17,550 nucleotides of DNA, from assembly GCA_001800095.1 (NCBI GenBank), contig MGUT01000071.1, positions 3,542 to 21,091 on the forward strand. The letters run 5' to 3'. The stretch comes from Elusimicrobia bacterium RIFCSPLOWO2_01_FULL_64_13. Its GTDB lineage: Bacteria > Elusimicrobiota > Elusimicrobia > 2-02-FULL-39-32. The position numbers and the translations under genes were made by a program. This document shows, piece by piece, positions 5,267 to 14,334 of the stretch. The stretch's first letter is position 1; the number at the start of each line of letters is the position of its first letter. Below the pieces are notes generated by a model. The model was not told the DNA's origin. It worked only from the letters and a program-made list of their open reading frames with translations, and made no database searches.

Positions 5267-7086
5267 CCGCGCCTCCCCGATTTCTCCACGATGGAGCGGA
5301 TCACGGCGGTCGAACCCAGAGTGAGCATCTCCTCCAGGGACCAAGGCAGGGTGACCGTCCAGTTGCGGTCCGCGGTCGTTCCGGGAAAATTGATCCGGAA
5401 TTCCCACGGGTCCTCCGAGAATGATTCCTCAAGCGAAAGCCAGTCCGTTATCATCTGGATGCTCAAGATCGACGAGGCCTCGCAGGCCTTCTCCAAGGAA
5501 CGCCGGATGAAATGGGGATCGCCGCCGTCCCGGACCGCCCCCGGCAGGCCGAGGTATTTCCAGAACTTCTTCTTCTCGTCAAACGTCCCTGAAAAGAGCT
5601 CGATCAGGTCCTTGGCTTCCTCCGCCTTGAGCCCCAGAGCGCGGAGCAGGTCCTCGGGCTTTTTGAGCGCGTTTTTCCAGCGCAGGCGCCCGTGGCCGGA
5701 CTTCTCCGCGTCGAAGAGTCTCGCCCGGACTTCGCCCCAGTCCATCCCGCGGGATTCGATCTTGTTCCGCATCAGGAGCTCGTCCACCGTCCCGGCTTCC
5801 CACCGCCACCATCCCCGCAGGGTCGTCGTGTCGTGCGTGGAGATCACGGCCACGGAGTTCTTGCGGTAGCGTTCCGGGGGCAGATAGTCGAAAGTCTTCG
5901 TCCAGTCCTTGAACCACCTCTGCACGTCCATGCCGGGGATGGAGAATTCCCGGAGGACCTTCCCGGAGCAGGGAGGCACCGTCCCCAGGTCCTCGGCGCA
6001 GGCCAGCATGCGGGTGCTCTCCGACATCACTCCCAGGAGGCGCCGCCCGTGCTCCTCCCAAAGGCCGGGGTCCTCGGGATCGAACTTCCCCGGAATGGGG
6101 CCGCCGGCCGGAGTCCCTTCGTTCGGGGTGACCCAGATCCGGAAGACCCCCACGGCGTGGTCCACCCGGAAAAAATCGTAGAAGTTCTGCGCGTAAGCGA
6201 GCTTATCTTTAAGGTAGCGGTACCCGTCCCGGGCGATCCGGTCCCAGTCGTAGGGAGGCATGCCCCACTTCTGGCCGTTGGCGAAGTAGAGGTCGGGAGG
6301 GGCGCCGCTGGCGAGGTCCAGTTTGAAATAGGACTGGTTCGACCAGACGTCGGCGCTGTCCCGGGAGACCAGGAAAGGCAGGTCCCCCATGAGCAGGACC
6401 CCCGCGGCCTCCGCCTCGGCCTTGACGCGGCGGAACTGCTCGAAGAGCTGCCATTGCAGCCACTCGTGGAGCCGGACGGATTGGAGCCGTTCGCGCGAGA
6501 CCCGTTCCATCGCCTCGGGGGTCTTCCGCCGTTCGCCTTCCTCCCAGTCCAGCCAGTGTTTTTCATGGTGAATTTCCTTCAGGACCTTGTAGAGGCAATA
6601 GTCCTTGAGCCATGATTCCTGCGCCCGTATGAATTCCCCAAGATCCGGTTCCCGGCTCCAATCCCGGCTCCGGAACGCGCGCCAGAGGAGTTCGAGCTTG
6701 GCGCCCTTCACCGCGTAATCGACCCGCCCCCGGCCGGCGGGGTATCTCGACCTCAAGGCCGAAAGTTCCGCGGAAAATTCTCCCGGGTCGATCCCCGCGA
6801 GGTCTTCCAGGGATAGGTACATGGGGTCCAGCGCGAAACAGCTCTGGGCGTCGTAGGGCTGGAACGTGAAGCCCACGTCGTTCATGGGCAGAAGCTGGAT
6901 GACGCTCAAGTCCGCGCTCCGGCACCAATCGATCAGGAGCTTGAGATCGGGGATCTCGCCGATGCCCGCGCTGCGTTTGGAATGGATCGAGAACAAAGGC
7001 ACGGCCGCCCCCGCGCGCCGGACCGGGCCGATGCGCCTCCATTGCTCCGCGCAGCGGGAGGTCAGAAATTCGGGATAGGCCGTCAC
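5263..7086 (-). CDS. malQ: 4-alpha-glucanotransferase (amylomaltase, GH77)
   Basis: This cytoplasmic GH77 disproportionating enzyme moves 4-alpha-glucan segments between maltodextrins and releases glucose. The protein has 607 residues, within the family range. Near the N-terminus PLFSIHS..RSAGIGEIPDL and QLLPMNDVG match the GH77 fold, with PYDAQSCFALDPMYL at 78-92 and GDLPFLVSRDSADVW at 234-248. The catalytic residues are visible: nucleophile D309 (FFRVDHAVG), acid/base E365 (CAEDLG) and D419 (ISTHDTTT). The start is GTG at 7086, overlapping the treZ stop by 4 nt (GTGA), with GGGAAG a few bases upstream. In this operon it would rebuild longer maltodextrins from short TreYZ leftovers and so feed trehalose or glycogen metabolism. 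Confidence 0.95.
   Translation of the reverse strand: MTAYPEFLTSRCAEQWRRIGPVRRAGAAVPLFSIHSKRSAGIGEIPDLKLLIDWCRSADLSVIQLLPMNDVGFTFQPYDAQSCFALDPMYLSLEDLAGIDPGEFSAELSALRSRYPAGRGRVDYAVKGAKLELLWRAFRSRDWSREPDLGEFIRAQESWLKDYCLYKVLKEIHHEKHWLDWEEGERRKTPEAMERVSRERLQSVRLHEWLQWQLFEQFRRVKAEAEAAGVLLMGDLPFLVSRDSADVWSNQSYFKLDLASGAPPDLYFANGQKWGMPPYDWDRIARDGYRYLKDKLAYAQNFYDFFRVDHAVGVFRIWVTPNEGTPAGGPIPGKFDPEDPGLWEEHGRRLLGVMSESTRMLACAEDLGTVPPCSGKVLREFSIPGMDVQRWFKDWTKTFDYLPPERYRKNSVAVISTHDTTTLRGWWRWEAGTVDELLMRNKIESRGMDWGEVRARLFDAEKSGHGRLRWKNALKKPEDLLRALGLKAEEAKDLIELFSGTFDEKKKFWKYLGLPGAVRDGGDPHFIRRSLEKACEASSILSIQMITDWLSLEESFSEDPWEFRINFPGTTADRNWTVTLPWSLEEMLTLGSTAVIRSIVEKSGRRG
5272..5278 (-). promoter_or_regulatory. 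Ribosome binding site that fixes the cdaA start
   Basis: GGGGAGG on the minus strand lies 5 nt before the ATG at 5266-5264. It supports this internal ATG over the upstream in-frame ATG at 5407, which would add 47 residues overlapping malQ that do not resemble the family. Confidence 0.75.
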
Positions 7087-8924
7087 GCGATCTTCCCGAT
7101 CACCGCTCCCCGTCCCGTGAAGGGGATCACCCCTTCGCGTCCGGTCCGGACGGGTCCGGCCGACCCGCCGTATTTGGGGGCTTCGGTGTTGAGTATCTCG
7201 GTGAAGGAGCGGGTCCGGAACGGCAGGCGGATCGAATGGCCGCCGTCGCTGAAGGAAAAGACGGCGGCGACGGCCGCGGCGGAAGTCCGCCCCGCCGGGC
7301 GGCTTTCCCAGGCGATCCAGCCGTTCCCCGGATCGGCATGCACCCGAAAAGATCTCTTGTCCATCCGCCCGGAGTAACGGAGGGATTTTCTAAGCGCGAT
7401 CAGGTCGCGGTGCAGCGCCAGGATCTTCCGGTGCTCCCTCGTTCCGGGCAGGGTCCAGTCCAGCCGGCTGCGCTCGAACGTCTCCTCGCTTTTGGGGTCG
7501 GGGATGTCCTTCCAGCCGAAGGAGAGGAATTCGTTCTTGCGGCCGCGCCGCACCTCCTCCACGAGGTCCGGGTCCGAATGCGAGACGAAATACTGGAAAG
7601 GATTTTTTTCCCCGTATTCCTGGCCCATGAACAGGAGCGGCAGGAAGGGCGAAAGGAGGAGCGCCGCCGCGGCGAGCTTCTGCCCGGAAAAGTCCGTCAT
7701 GGTGCTCAAGCGGTCCCCGAAGGCGCGGTTGCCGACCTGGTCGTGGTTCTGGATGCAGACCACGAACCGGTCCCCCGGAAGGTCCCGGGCGTTATTGCCG
7801 TGCCTGCGGTCCCGGTAGGAAGAATGGCGCCCGTCGTAAACGAACGTGTCCCGCAGGGCCTTGGCCCAGTCCGCCGGGCCGGTGAAATCGCGGTAGTATC
7901 CCCCCGTCTCCCTGGTCAGGGACACGTGGAGCGCGTGGTGGAAGTCGTCGCTCCACTGCGCCCGGAGACCGTAACCGCCCTGTTTGGGCGGGCGGAGGAG
8001 GCGGGCATCGTTCAGGTCGCTCTCCGCGATCACGGCCACGGACCGCCCCAGGCCCCTCGCCCCCGCCTGAACGGCGCCGTTCAGCTCCTCGAGGATGTGC
8101 CTGGCCCCGAAATCATAGATGCCGTGGACCGCGTCCAGGCGCAGGGCGTCGACGTGATACTCGTGGACCCAGTAGAGGGCGTTCTGGATCACGAAATCCC
8201 GGACGCGGTCGGACCCCGGCCCGTCGTAATTCACCGCCGGGCCCCAGGGCGTGCGGTAGCGGTCCGTGAAATAGGGCCCGAAGTCGGCGAGATAATTTCC
8301 CTCCGGACCGAGGTGGTTGTAGACCACATCCAGGCACACGGCGAGCCCCTCGGCGTGGCAGGCGTCCACGAGCTTTTTCAGGCCGCCCGGGCCCCCGTAG
8401 GTGTTCTGGGCGGCGTAGAGGCACACGCCGTCGTAACCCCAGTTGCGCGCCCCGGGGAACTGGGCGACCGGCATGATCTCCAGGCAGGTGACGCCGAGTT
8501 TCTTGAGGTAAGGCAGCTTCGATATCGCCGATTCGAACGTCCCTTCGGGCGTGAAGGTGCCGATGTGGGCCTCATAAAAAATGAGATCTTCTGCGGGCAG
8601 CCCCTTCCATTTTTCGTCGCGCCATTCGAAGCGCGACGGGTCCACGAGGCAGGAGGGTCCGTGCACGCCCTCCGGCTGGAAACGCGAGGCGGGGTCGGAC
8701 CGCTCCTTCTTCCCGTCGAGGAGGAAGGTGTACAGGGACCCGGGCCGCCAGCCCCGCGCGGAGGCGGAGAAGAACCCGTCCCCGTTCCGCTCCATCGGGA
8801 CGGTCTTGCGCGAATCCCTGTCCCGGAGGGTCAACTGCGCCTTTTCCGCCCGCGGGGCCCAGACCCGGAACCGGGCCGTCCCGTCCTGCTCGAGATCGGC
8901 CCCGAAAGGCAGGCGCCAGGTCAT
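7083..8924 (-). CDS. treZ: Malto-oligosyltrehalose trehalohydrolase (GH13)
   Basis: TreZ hydrolyses malto-oligosyl trehalose made by TreY and releases free trehalose in the cytoplasm. The 613 residues match the family length. The N-terminus (FGADLEQDGTARFRVWAP, from residue 7) is the typical beta-sandwich module, followed by the GH13 barrel with IFYEAHIGTFTPEGTF at 115-130. LDVVYNHLGPEGNYL (198-212) is the first GH13 region. Catalytic nucleophile D264 (LRLDAVHGI), acid/base E301 (AVIAESDLND) and D395 (IQNHDQVGNR) are intact. The ATG at 8924 overlaps the GH57 stop (ATGA). A 74-codon longer open frame upstream is rejected because it lies inside the GH57 gene and looks random. Confidence 0.96.
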   Translation of the reverse strand: MTWRLPFGADLEQDGTARFRVWAPRAEKAQLTLRDRDSRKTVPMERNGDGFFSASARGWRPGSLYTFLLDGKKERSDPASRFQPEGVHGPSCLVDPSRFEWRDEKWKGLPAEDLIFYEAHIGTFTPEGTFESAISKLPYLKKLGVTCLEIMPVAQFPGARNWGYDGVCLYAAQNTYGGPGGLKKLVDACHAEGLAVCLDVVYNHLGPEGNYLADFGPYFTDRYRTPWGPAVNYDGPGSDRVRDFVIQNALYWVHEYHVDALRLDAVHGIYDFGARHILEELNGAVQAGARGLGRSVAVIAESDLNDARLLRPPKQGGYGLRAQWSDDFHHALHVSLTRETGGYYRDFTGPADWAKALRDTFVYDGRHSSYRDRRHGNNARDLPGDRFVVCIQNHDQVGNRAFGDRLSTMTDFSGQKLAAAALLLSPFLPLLFMGQEYGEKNPFQYFVSHSDPDLVEEVRRGRKNEFLSFGWKDIPDPKSEETFERSRLDWTLPGTREHRKILALHRDLIALRKSLRYSGRMDKRSFRVHADPGNGWIAWESRPAGRTSAAAVAAVFSFSDGGHSIRLPFRTRSFTEILNTEAPKYGGSAGPVRTGREGVIPFTGRGAVIGKIA

Positions 8925-11467
8925 TTCGCCTCGGCCGCCCGGTCGAATTCGTTCCTGGGCCCGTCCGGATTCACCTGGAGCATCCGCGCCAGCTGGTAGA
9001 TCCCGTCCCGGATCTCCGCCGGGATGTGTTCGAGCATCTCCGGATAGCGCCTCCAGCGGCGGATGAGGTAGAAAAGATGCTCCTGGGAGGCCCCGTGGTT
9101 CAGCTTCGCGCCGATCTTCCCGGCCAGACGGTGGATGTGGAAGCATTCCTCGACGGTCTCCTGGTTGATTGATTCCGCCAGGCCCTCCGTGCGCCGCGCC
9201 AGCTCGCTCGTCAGGAACTCCGCGGCCCGCTCGGTCGCGAGCTGCACGCCGAAGATCAGGCCGACCTCCAGGATGCGGGTGACCGAGTTCTCCCTGGCGG
9301 GATCGAACCGCTCCTCCGCCAGATCCAGGAGCGCCTTCTCGAACTTGCGCATGAGGGTGTGCTGGATGGCGTAGGAGATCTCCCGGGGCACCGGCAGGTT
9401 GATGGACCGGTAGACCTCGTTCATGCGCCGGGTCTCCTCGTAGAGGTTCTCGTAGGTCGCGTTGATCTTCTCGATGGAGCCGCGCGTCAGGATCGAGATG
9501 ATCTTGATCCTCTCTTCCAGGAAGATGTCCTTCAAGGCGAAATATTCCTTTCCGAAATGGTCGTCGATCTTTCGCAGGAGCTCGACGAGGTGGATGGAGT
9601 GCAGTTCGTTGAAGAAATCCTCCTCGAGCTCGGAAAGCGGGACCTCGTCGTCGCAGGTCTTGACCGAGCAGCGGAAATCGTACGTTTCGAACTGGAGGAC
9701 GATGAAGACCAGGTCGTTCTCTTTCAAGGTGACCTTGGACTTGATCTTGATGCGGCCCATGTTCAGGGTCAGGGTGCCGTAGGATTCCATGCGCTGGCTC
9801 AAGATCTCGAGGTCATAGGAGGCGATGCTGAAGCGTTCCGGGAACTTCTCGAAGATGGAGGAGATGGCGAAATGGGCGGCGACCTTGTGCGGCGTGACGA
9901 TCGCCGGCCGGACGTAGGCCTCGTAGACGCCCCGCCCGTCCCCCACGCGGGCGATGTTGCTCTTGGCCAGGGCCAGGCGGTTGAGGAATTCCTTCTCCAA
10001 AGAATGCCCGCCGACCTCGAAGGCGAGCTGGAGCGCGCGGGAGGCGTACTGGAGGATCTGGATCGTCTCGATCCCGGAGATGTCGGAGAAGAACCAGCCG
10101 CAGCTCGTGTACATGAGCATGGCGTTCCTCTGCATTTCCAGGAGCTTGAGGCAGTTGATCGTATCCTCGTGGTTGAGGGCGGAGTGGGCGCGGCTCTCGA
10201 GGAAACGCCGGACCGCCGGCTCCGTCCGGTCCAGGACGACCTCGATGTATTCGTCCCGCGCGAGCCACGGGTCCTTGAGCCATTTCGAGCCGTGGGTCTC
10301 GAATATGCCGGCGAGTTCGTCCCGCAGCCAATCCAGCGCCTCCCGGAGGGGTTTCCTCCAATGCTGTTTCCATTCGGCGGGTCCGCCTCCCCGGCAGCCG
10401 CAATGGTCCTTCCAGCGCCGGACCCCGTGGGCGCAGCTCCAGGACGTCCCCTCCCCGTTCTCGCCGTCCTTGAGCCGGACCTCGTGGCGGGGGGGGTTCA
10501 TCTCCAGGAACTCCCCGTAGTTGGTGACGGTGAAACCGCGGTTGGCGGCCTCGGAATAGGTCACGTAGGCCAGCACGCGGTCCCCGAACGGCTTGTGGTG
10601 GCCGTAGGTCTCGCCGTCCGTGGCGATGTGGATCAGCTGGGGGACGGGGAAGTCCTCCACCTTGGCGGCCCCGACCCGGTCCATGAACCGCTTGGCGTCG
10701 AAGACCACGTCTTCGAAGCCCACGGCCTTGGAGATGGGGCCGTCGTAGAAAAAGACGTCGATGGATCTGTCGGGCTGGCTCCGCGGGAAACACCGGTAGG
10801 TGATCTTGGGGTCGATCTGGTTTTGGGAGACGTCGCGCCAGGCCTCCGTTCCGAGCTCCCGTACCGACAGCGCCTGGGAGGGGGCCAGGATGACGTACTT
10901 CATCCCGGCGTCGATGAGCACCTCGAGAGTTTCCTCGTTGCAGGCGGTCTCCGCCAGCCAGACCGACTCGGGCATCCGTCCGAACCGGTGCCGGAAATCC
11001 TCGATCCCCCAGCGCACCTGGGTCACCTTGTCCCTGCGGCTGGCCAGGGGCAGGATGACGTGGTTATAGACCTGGGCGATGGCGTTGCCGTGGCCGTGGC
11101 GGGCCGCGGAGCTTTTTTGGTCGGCGTCAAGGATGGCGAGGTAGGCGCCGGGGTCGTTCTTCTCGATCCAGGAGAGGAGCGTGGGGCCGAAGTTGAAGCT
11201 GATGCGCTCGTAGTTGTTGACGATGTTGAGGATGTGCCCTTGGGAATCCAGGATCCGGGCGCGGCTGTTGGGCTGGTAGCACTCGCGGTGGATGCGGTCG
11301 TTCCAGTCGTGGAACGGGGCGGCGCTTTCCTGGACCTCGATGGATTCCAGCCAGGGGTTCTCCCTCGGGGGCTGGTAGAAGTGTCCGTGGAGGCAAAGGC
11401 AGGTGCGGGGTTTCCGCGCCACGGCCTCCCGTTCGGGATTCTGCACTTTCTCCTGGGTCTCGCTCAT
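8921..11467 (-). CDS. GH57-family glycoside hydrolase with DUF3536 C-terminal region
   Basis: This large cytoplasmic protein of 848 residues has no signal peptide. Its N-terminal half is a GH57-type barrel: CLHGHFYQPPRENPWLE (25-41), with probable catalytic residues E173 (VWLAETACN) and D284 (IATDGETYGHHKPFGD). A cysteine-rich piece SWSCAHGVRRWKDHCGC at 342-358 (C345, C356, C358, H347) is typical of DUF3536 proteins. The remaining C-terminal part is mostly alpha-helical by composition. The substrate is not known from the sequence; the position between treY and treZ points to an alpha-glucan such as glycogen or maltodextrin. The ATG at 11467 follows the treY stop by one base and has AAAGGA 5 nt upstream. 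The GH57 assignment is firm, the exact reaction open. Confidence 0.88.
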   Translation of the reverse strand: MSETQEKVQNPEREAVARKPRTCLCLHGHFYQPPRENPWLESIEVQESAAPFHDWNDRIHRECYQPNSRARILDSQGHILNIVNNYERISFNFGPTLLSWIEKNDPGAYLAILDADQKSSAARHGHGNAIAQVYNHVILPLASRRDKVTQVRWGIEDFRHRFGRMPESVWLAETACNEETLEVLIDAGMKYVILAPSQALSVRELGTEAWRDVSQNQIDPKITYRCFPRSQPDRSIDVFFYDGPISKAVGFEDVVFDAKRFMDRVGAAKVEDFPVPQLIHIATDGETYGHHKPFGDRVLAYVTYSEAANRGFTVTNYGEFLEMNPPRHEVRLKDGENGEGTSWSCAHGVRRWKDHCGCRGGGPAEWKQHWRKPLREALDWLRDELAGIFETHGSKWLKDPWLARDEYIEVVLDRTEPAVRRFLESRAHSALNHEDTINCLKLLEMQRNAMLMYTSCGWFFSDISGIETIQILQYASRALQLAFEVGGHSLEKEFLNRLALAKSNIARVGDGRGVYEAYVRPAIVTPHKVAAHFAISSIFEKFPERFSIASYDLEILSQRMESYGTLTLNMGRIKIKSKVTLKENDLVFIVLQFETYDFRCSVKTCDDEVPLSELEEDFFNELHSIHLVELLRKIDDHFGKEYFALKDIFLEERIKIISILTRGSIEKINATYENLYEETRRMNEVYRSINLPVPREISYAIQHTLMRKFEKALLDLAEERFDPARENSVTRILEVGLIFGVQLATERAAEFLTSELARRTEGLAESINQETVEECFHIHRLAGKIGAKLNHGASQEHLFYLIRRWRRYPEMLEHIPAEIRDGIYQLARMLQVNPDGPRNEFDRAAEAK

Positions 11468-11468
11468 G

Positions 11469-14333
11469 TCAGTCCTTTCCGTCCGCGGGGATGAGGATCG
11501 CCGCGGTCCATGTGTCGAATATCGTCCTGACCGGGAACGCCGCGGGGCCGCCCGGGGCCCGGAGGAGCTTGCCGGTGAGGAGGTTCTTCAACGGCCTGTT
11601 CCGCAATTCCGCCGGGAGCGCCAGGGCCGTGTCCCGCCAGGCTTCCTCGGGGGCCCGCGGCCGTGCCGGGTCCGGGAATATCTCCGTGAAAAATCTTCCG
11701 GCGGCGAAGATGGCGAAGTCGTCCCCCCGCCGCCTGGCGAACGCCACGATGTTCCGCGAACGCTTCCCCCCGGCTTCCAGGGGGATATAGTCTCCGCCCA
11801 CGAACAGGTCCCTGTTCTTTGCCCGCAGCGCCAGGCCCGTCCGGAGAAGACGGAGCTTCCTCTCCGGGGAAAAGGTCGCGGGCGTTCCGGGTCCGGCCGG
11901 GGCCTCGATGTTCGACAGAAGGCGTTCGCGCAGGCCGAAATCCACCGGCCGGCGGTTGTCCGGGTCCACCAGGGAATAGTCCCAGACCTCGTTCCCCTGG
12001 TAGAGGTCGAAGACCCCCGGAGACCCCAGCCGGAGCGCCTGGGCCGAAAGAGAATTCAGTTTGCCGTATTCGGAGACCTTCTTCTGGAACGGGATGAACG
12101 TCCGCATGAAAAAATTGTTCTTCCGGGGACTCAAGAGCTCCAGGACGAACTTCCGCACCGCTTCCTCGTAGGCCGGATTCGGATTGACCCAGTTGGTCAT
12201 GGTCTTGGCCTCGCGGATGGATTTTAGCATATATTGCCATACGCGTTCCTCCAGGGACCGCCGGGAGGCCTCGGTGAGGGGCTCGTCCGGCCAGACCCCC
12301 AGGAGGGTCTGGTAGAGGTAATATTCCGTGTTGCGTCCGGGTTCCAGCCCGGTCCGGAACGGCGTCTTGTGCTTCTTGTTGGACAGGGCCCAGCGCCGGA
12401 GGTGCCGGCTCCATTCCTCCGGGATCTCGCTCAAGACGTTGATGCGCATCCGGACGTCCTCGCTGCGCTTGGTGTCGTGGGTCGAACCCGCCGTCAGGCC
12501 CGCGGGCCGGGAGGCGTTCCTGTCCTGGTTCTGCCTGTGGAATTCCGCCGCGGAGCGGCCGAAGAGCGTCGGATCGCCGCCGACCTCGTTCAGGGACAAC
12601 AACCGGCTGTGGATGTAGAACGCCGTGTCCTCCAGGCCCTTGGCCATGATGGGAGGGGAGATCTGCTGGAAACGGAGGATGAAGTCCCGCAGGAGATCCC
12701 GCACGGGCTCCTCCATCCCCGCCGGGAAGGCGAGGGTGAGGATGTCCCGGAGAAAGTCGTATAGGGCGGGGTTCAGGGCCGGCGTGCGCACCTTGGCCTT
12801 TTCGATGGCCAGATGGATGTAGCGCCGGTCGCGCTCGGAGATCTCGGAAGCTCCGGGACGGATATAGGTGCGGTAGACGGGGAAGCAGGCGGCGACCTCG
12901 CGGATGGCGAGCGTCAGGTTGTTCCAGGTGAAATCCCGCGTGTGCCGGTCCTGCTCGCTGATCACGTCCAGGCGGTGGCCCAGCGTGTTGATCTCGCTCG
13001 ACATGTGGATGAGGGCGTAGAATTTCTTCTTCTCGTAAAGCAGGGTGTCGAAATCGATGCGGGATCCCGTGAACCGCTTGTAGATCCTGTCGAAATCCGC
13101 CTCCCGGTCCTGCGGGACGAAAAGGCCGTTCAAGGCGTTCAGGAATTCGTATCCGACCGTGCCGCTGACTTTCCAGTCCCCGGGAAGGGACTCCTTCCGG
13201 TCGAGGATCTTCTCCACGACGACGTAAAGAGGGCTCGAAGCGGCGCGCCCGGCGTCCAGGGAGGCGTACCGGTCCTGCAGCCGGCGGAAATATTCCGGCG
13301 GGTCGTAGAGGCCGTCCGGGTGGTCGACGCGCAGGCCCTGGACGGAACCGTCGCGGATCAGCTCGAAGGCCAGGCGGTGGTGCACGTCGAAAACCTCCTC
13401 GTCCTCGATGCGGATGGCGGCCAGGTCGTTGATGTCGAAGAACCTGCGGTAGTTGATGGCTTCGGAGGCCACCTGCCAGAACGCCAGGCGGTAGGCCTGC
13501 GCGTCGAGGAGCGCGTGCAGGGGGTCGTAGCTCCTGGGGTCGCCCGCGCCGCCGTTATAGAGACGCACGCGCCCCCGGACGAAGGACGCGACGGCCCCGG
13601 AGCTCCGGCAGAGTTCCGCCAGGCGGCCCTTGGCCACCTCCTTTTCGCGCCGGCGCTCGGCAAGCTTGTCCGGGTCCCGCGTCGTGCGGGGCGGCAGATT
13701 GCGGAACGCGGTGAGCACGCTCAAGTAGGTCTGGAAATCCTTTCCGGCTTCCCCCAGGGATTCCCGGAGCTCCCCGATCCCGTTTTCCAGGACCGCGGGG
13801 TAGGTCTCGGGAGCGATGGGGAAAAGGTGGTCATGGGTGCGGACGGAGAAGGCCCCGTCCGAGAATTCGAGCCGGAGCTCGCCCTTCTCGAGGACGGCCC
13901 CGTAATGGTCCCCCAGGATGGGGATCAGGATCTTGTTCGTGAGCTCCTTGGTCACCGGTTCCCAGTCGATGTCGAAGAACTTGGCGTAGGCGGAGCTCGG
14001 CCCGTTCTCCAGAACGTCCCGCCACCAGGGGTTGTTGTTCCCCGAGAGGCCCATGTGGTTGGGGACCACGTCCAGGATCCAGCCCAGGCCGTTGTCCCGC
14101 AGGGCCTCGCGAAAAGACCGGAAATCCTCCTCGGACCCGAGCTCGGCGTTGATCCGGGTCGGATCGGTGACGTTGTATCCGTGGTCGCTGCCGGGGGCCG
14201 TCTGGAATATGGGCGAGGTGTAAAGCGCGCCGATGCCCAGCCGCTTCAGGTACGGCAGGACCTTCATGGCGTCGCGGAAGGTGAAGCCGGGTTTCAGCTG
14301 GAGCCGGTAGGTGGAAGCCGGGACTCCGGTCAT
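11469..14333 (-). CDS. treY: Malto-oligosyltrehalose synthase (GH13)
   Basis: TreY turns the reducing-end glucose of a maltodextrin into a trehalose unit by intramolecular transglycosylation; TreZ then frees it. The 954-residue protein begins in the typical way (TGVPASTYRLQLKPGFTF), followed by LGIGALYTSPIF and PGSDHGYNVTDP. DVVPNHMG (about 88-95) is GH13 region I. The catalytic nucleophile is D337 (GLRVDHPDGLYDP), the acid/base E374 (VVVEKILD), and THDTKRSEDVRMRINVL contains the third aspartate. The ATG at 14333 starts one base after the mgtE stop and gives the usual family N-terminus. A TTG three codons earlier (14342) is possible but would overlap mgtE by 8 nt. No good Shine-Dalgarno is visible, so coupling to mgtE translation is likely. 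Confidence 0.95.
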   Translation of the reverse strand: MTGVPASTYRLQLKPGFTFRDAMKVLPYLKRLGIGALYTSPIFQTAPGSDHGYNVTDPTRINAELGSEEDFRSFREALRDNGLGWILDVVPNHMGLSGNNNPWWRDVLENGPSSAYAKFFDIDWEPVTKELTNKILIPILGDHYGAVLEKGELRLEFSDGAFSVRTHDHLFPIAPETYPAVLENGIGELRESLGEAGKDFQTYLSVLTAFRNLPPRTTRDPDKLAERRREKEVAKGRLAELCRSSGAVASFVRGRVRLYNGGAGDPRSYDPLHALLDAQAYRLAFWQVASEAINYRRFFDINDLAAIRIEDEEVFDVHHRLAFELIRDGSVQGLRVDHPDGLYDPPEYFRRLQDRYASLDAGRAASSPLYVVVEKILDRKESLPGDWKVSGTVGYEFLNALNGLFVPQDREADFDRIYKRFTGSRIDFDTLLYEKKKFYALIHMSSEINTLGHRLDVISEQDRHTRDFTWNNLTLAIREVAACFPVYRTYIRPGASEISERDRRYIHLAIEKAKVRTPALNPALYDFLRDILTLAFPAGMEEPVRDLLRDFILRFQQISPPIMAKGLEDTAFYIHSRLLSLNEVGGDPTLFGRSAAEFHRQNQDRNASRPAGLTAGSTHDTKRSEDVRMRINVLSEIPEEWSRHLRRWALSNKKHKTPFRTGLEPGRNTEYYLYQTLLGVWPDEPLTEASRRSLEERVWQYMLKSIREAKTMTNWVNPNPAYEEAVRKFVLELLSPRKNNFFMRTFIPFQKKVSEYGKLNSLSAQALRLGSPGVFDLYQGNEVWDYSLVDPDNRRPVDFGLRERLLSNIEAPAGPGTPATFSPERKLRLLRTGLALRAKNRDLFVGGDYIPLEAGGKRSRNIVAFARRRGDDFAIFAAGRFFTEIFPDPARPRAPEEAWRDTALALPAELRNRPLKNLLTGKLLRAPGGPAAFPVRTIFDTWTAAILIPADGKD

Positions 14334-14334
14334 C

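Noticed and set aside
5267..5407. An N-terminal extension of the diadenylate cyclase by 47 codons
   Set aside because: It lies within malQ, does not resemble CdaA N-termini, and the internal ATG at 5266 has a strong Shine-Dalgarno and a 4-nt overlap with malQ.
8925..9146. An N-terminal extension of TreZ by 74 codons
   Set aside because: It overlaps the GH57 coding region, and family proteins start near the FGA motif just after the ATG at 8924.
9359..11494. A 711-codon plus-strand open frame, and similar long frames at 4163-5869, 7236-8999, 1061-2578 and 12813-14354
   Set aside because: They lie antisense to firmly identified genes, show low-complexity composition rich in Val, Gly, Glu and Arg, and match no known family. 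They are products of high GC content in codon position 3.
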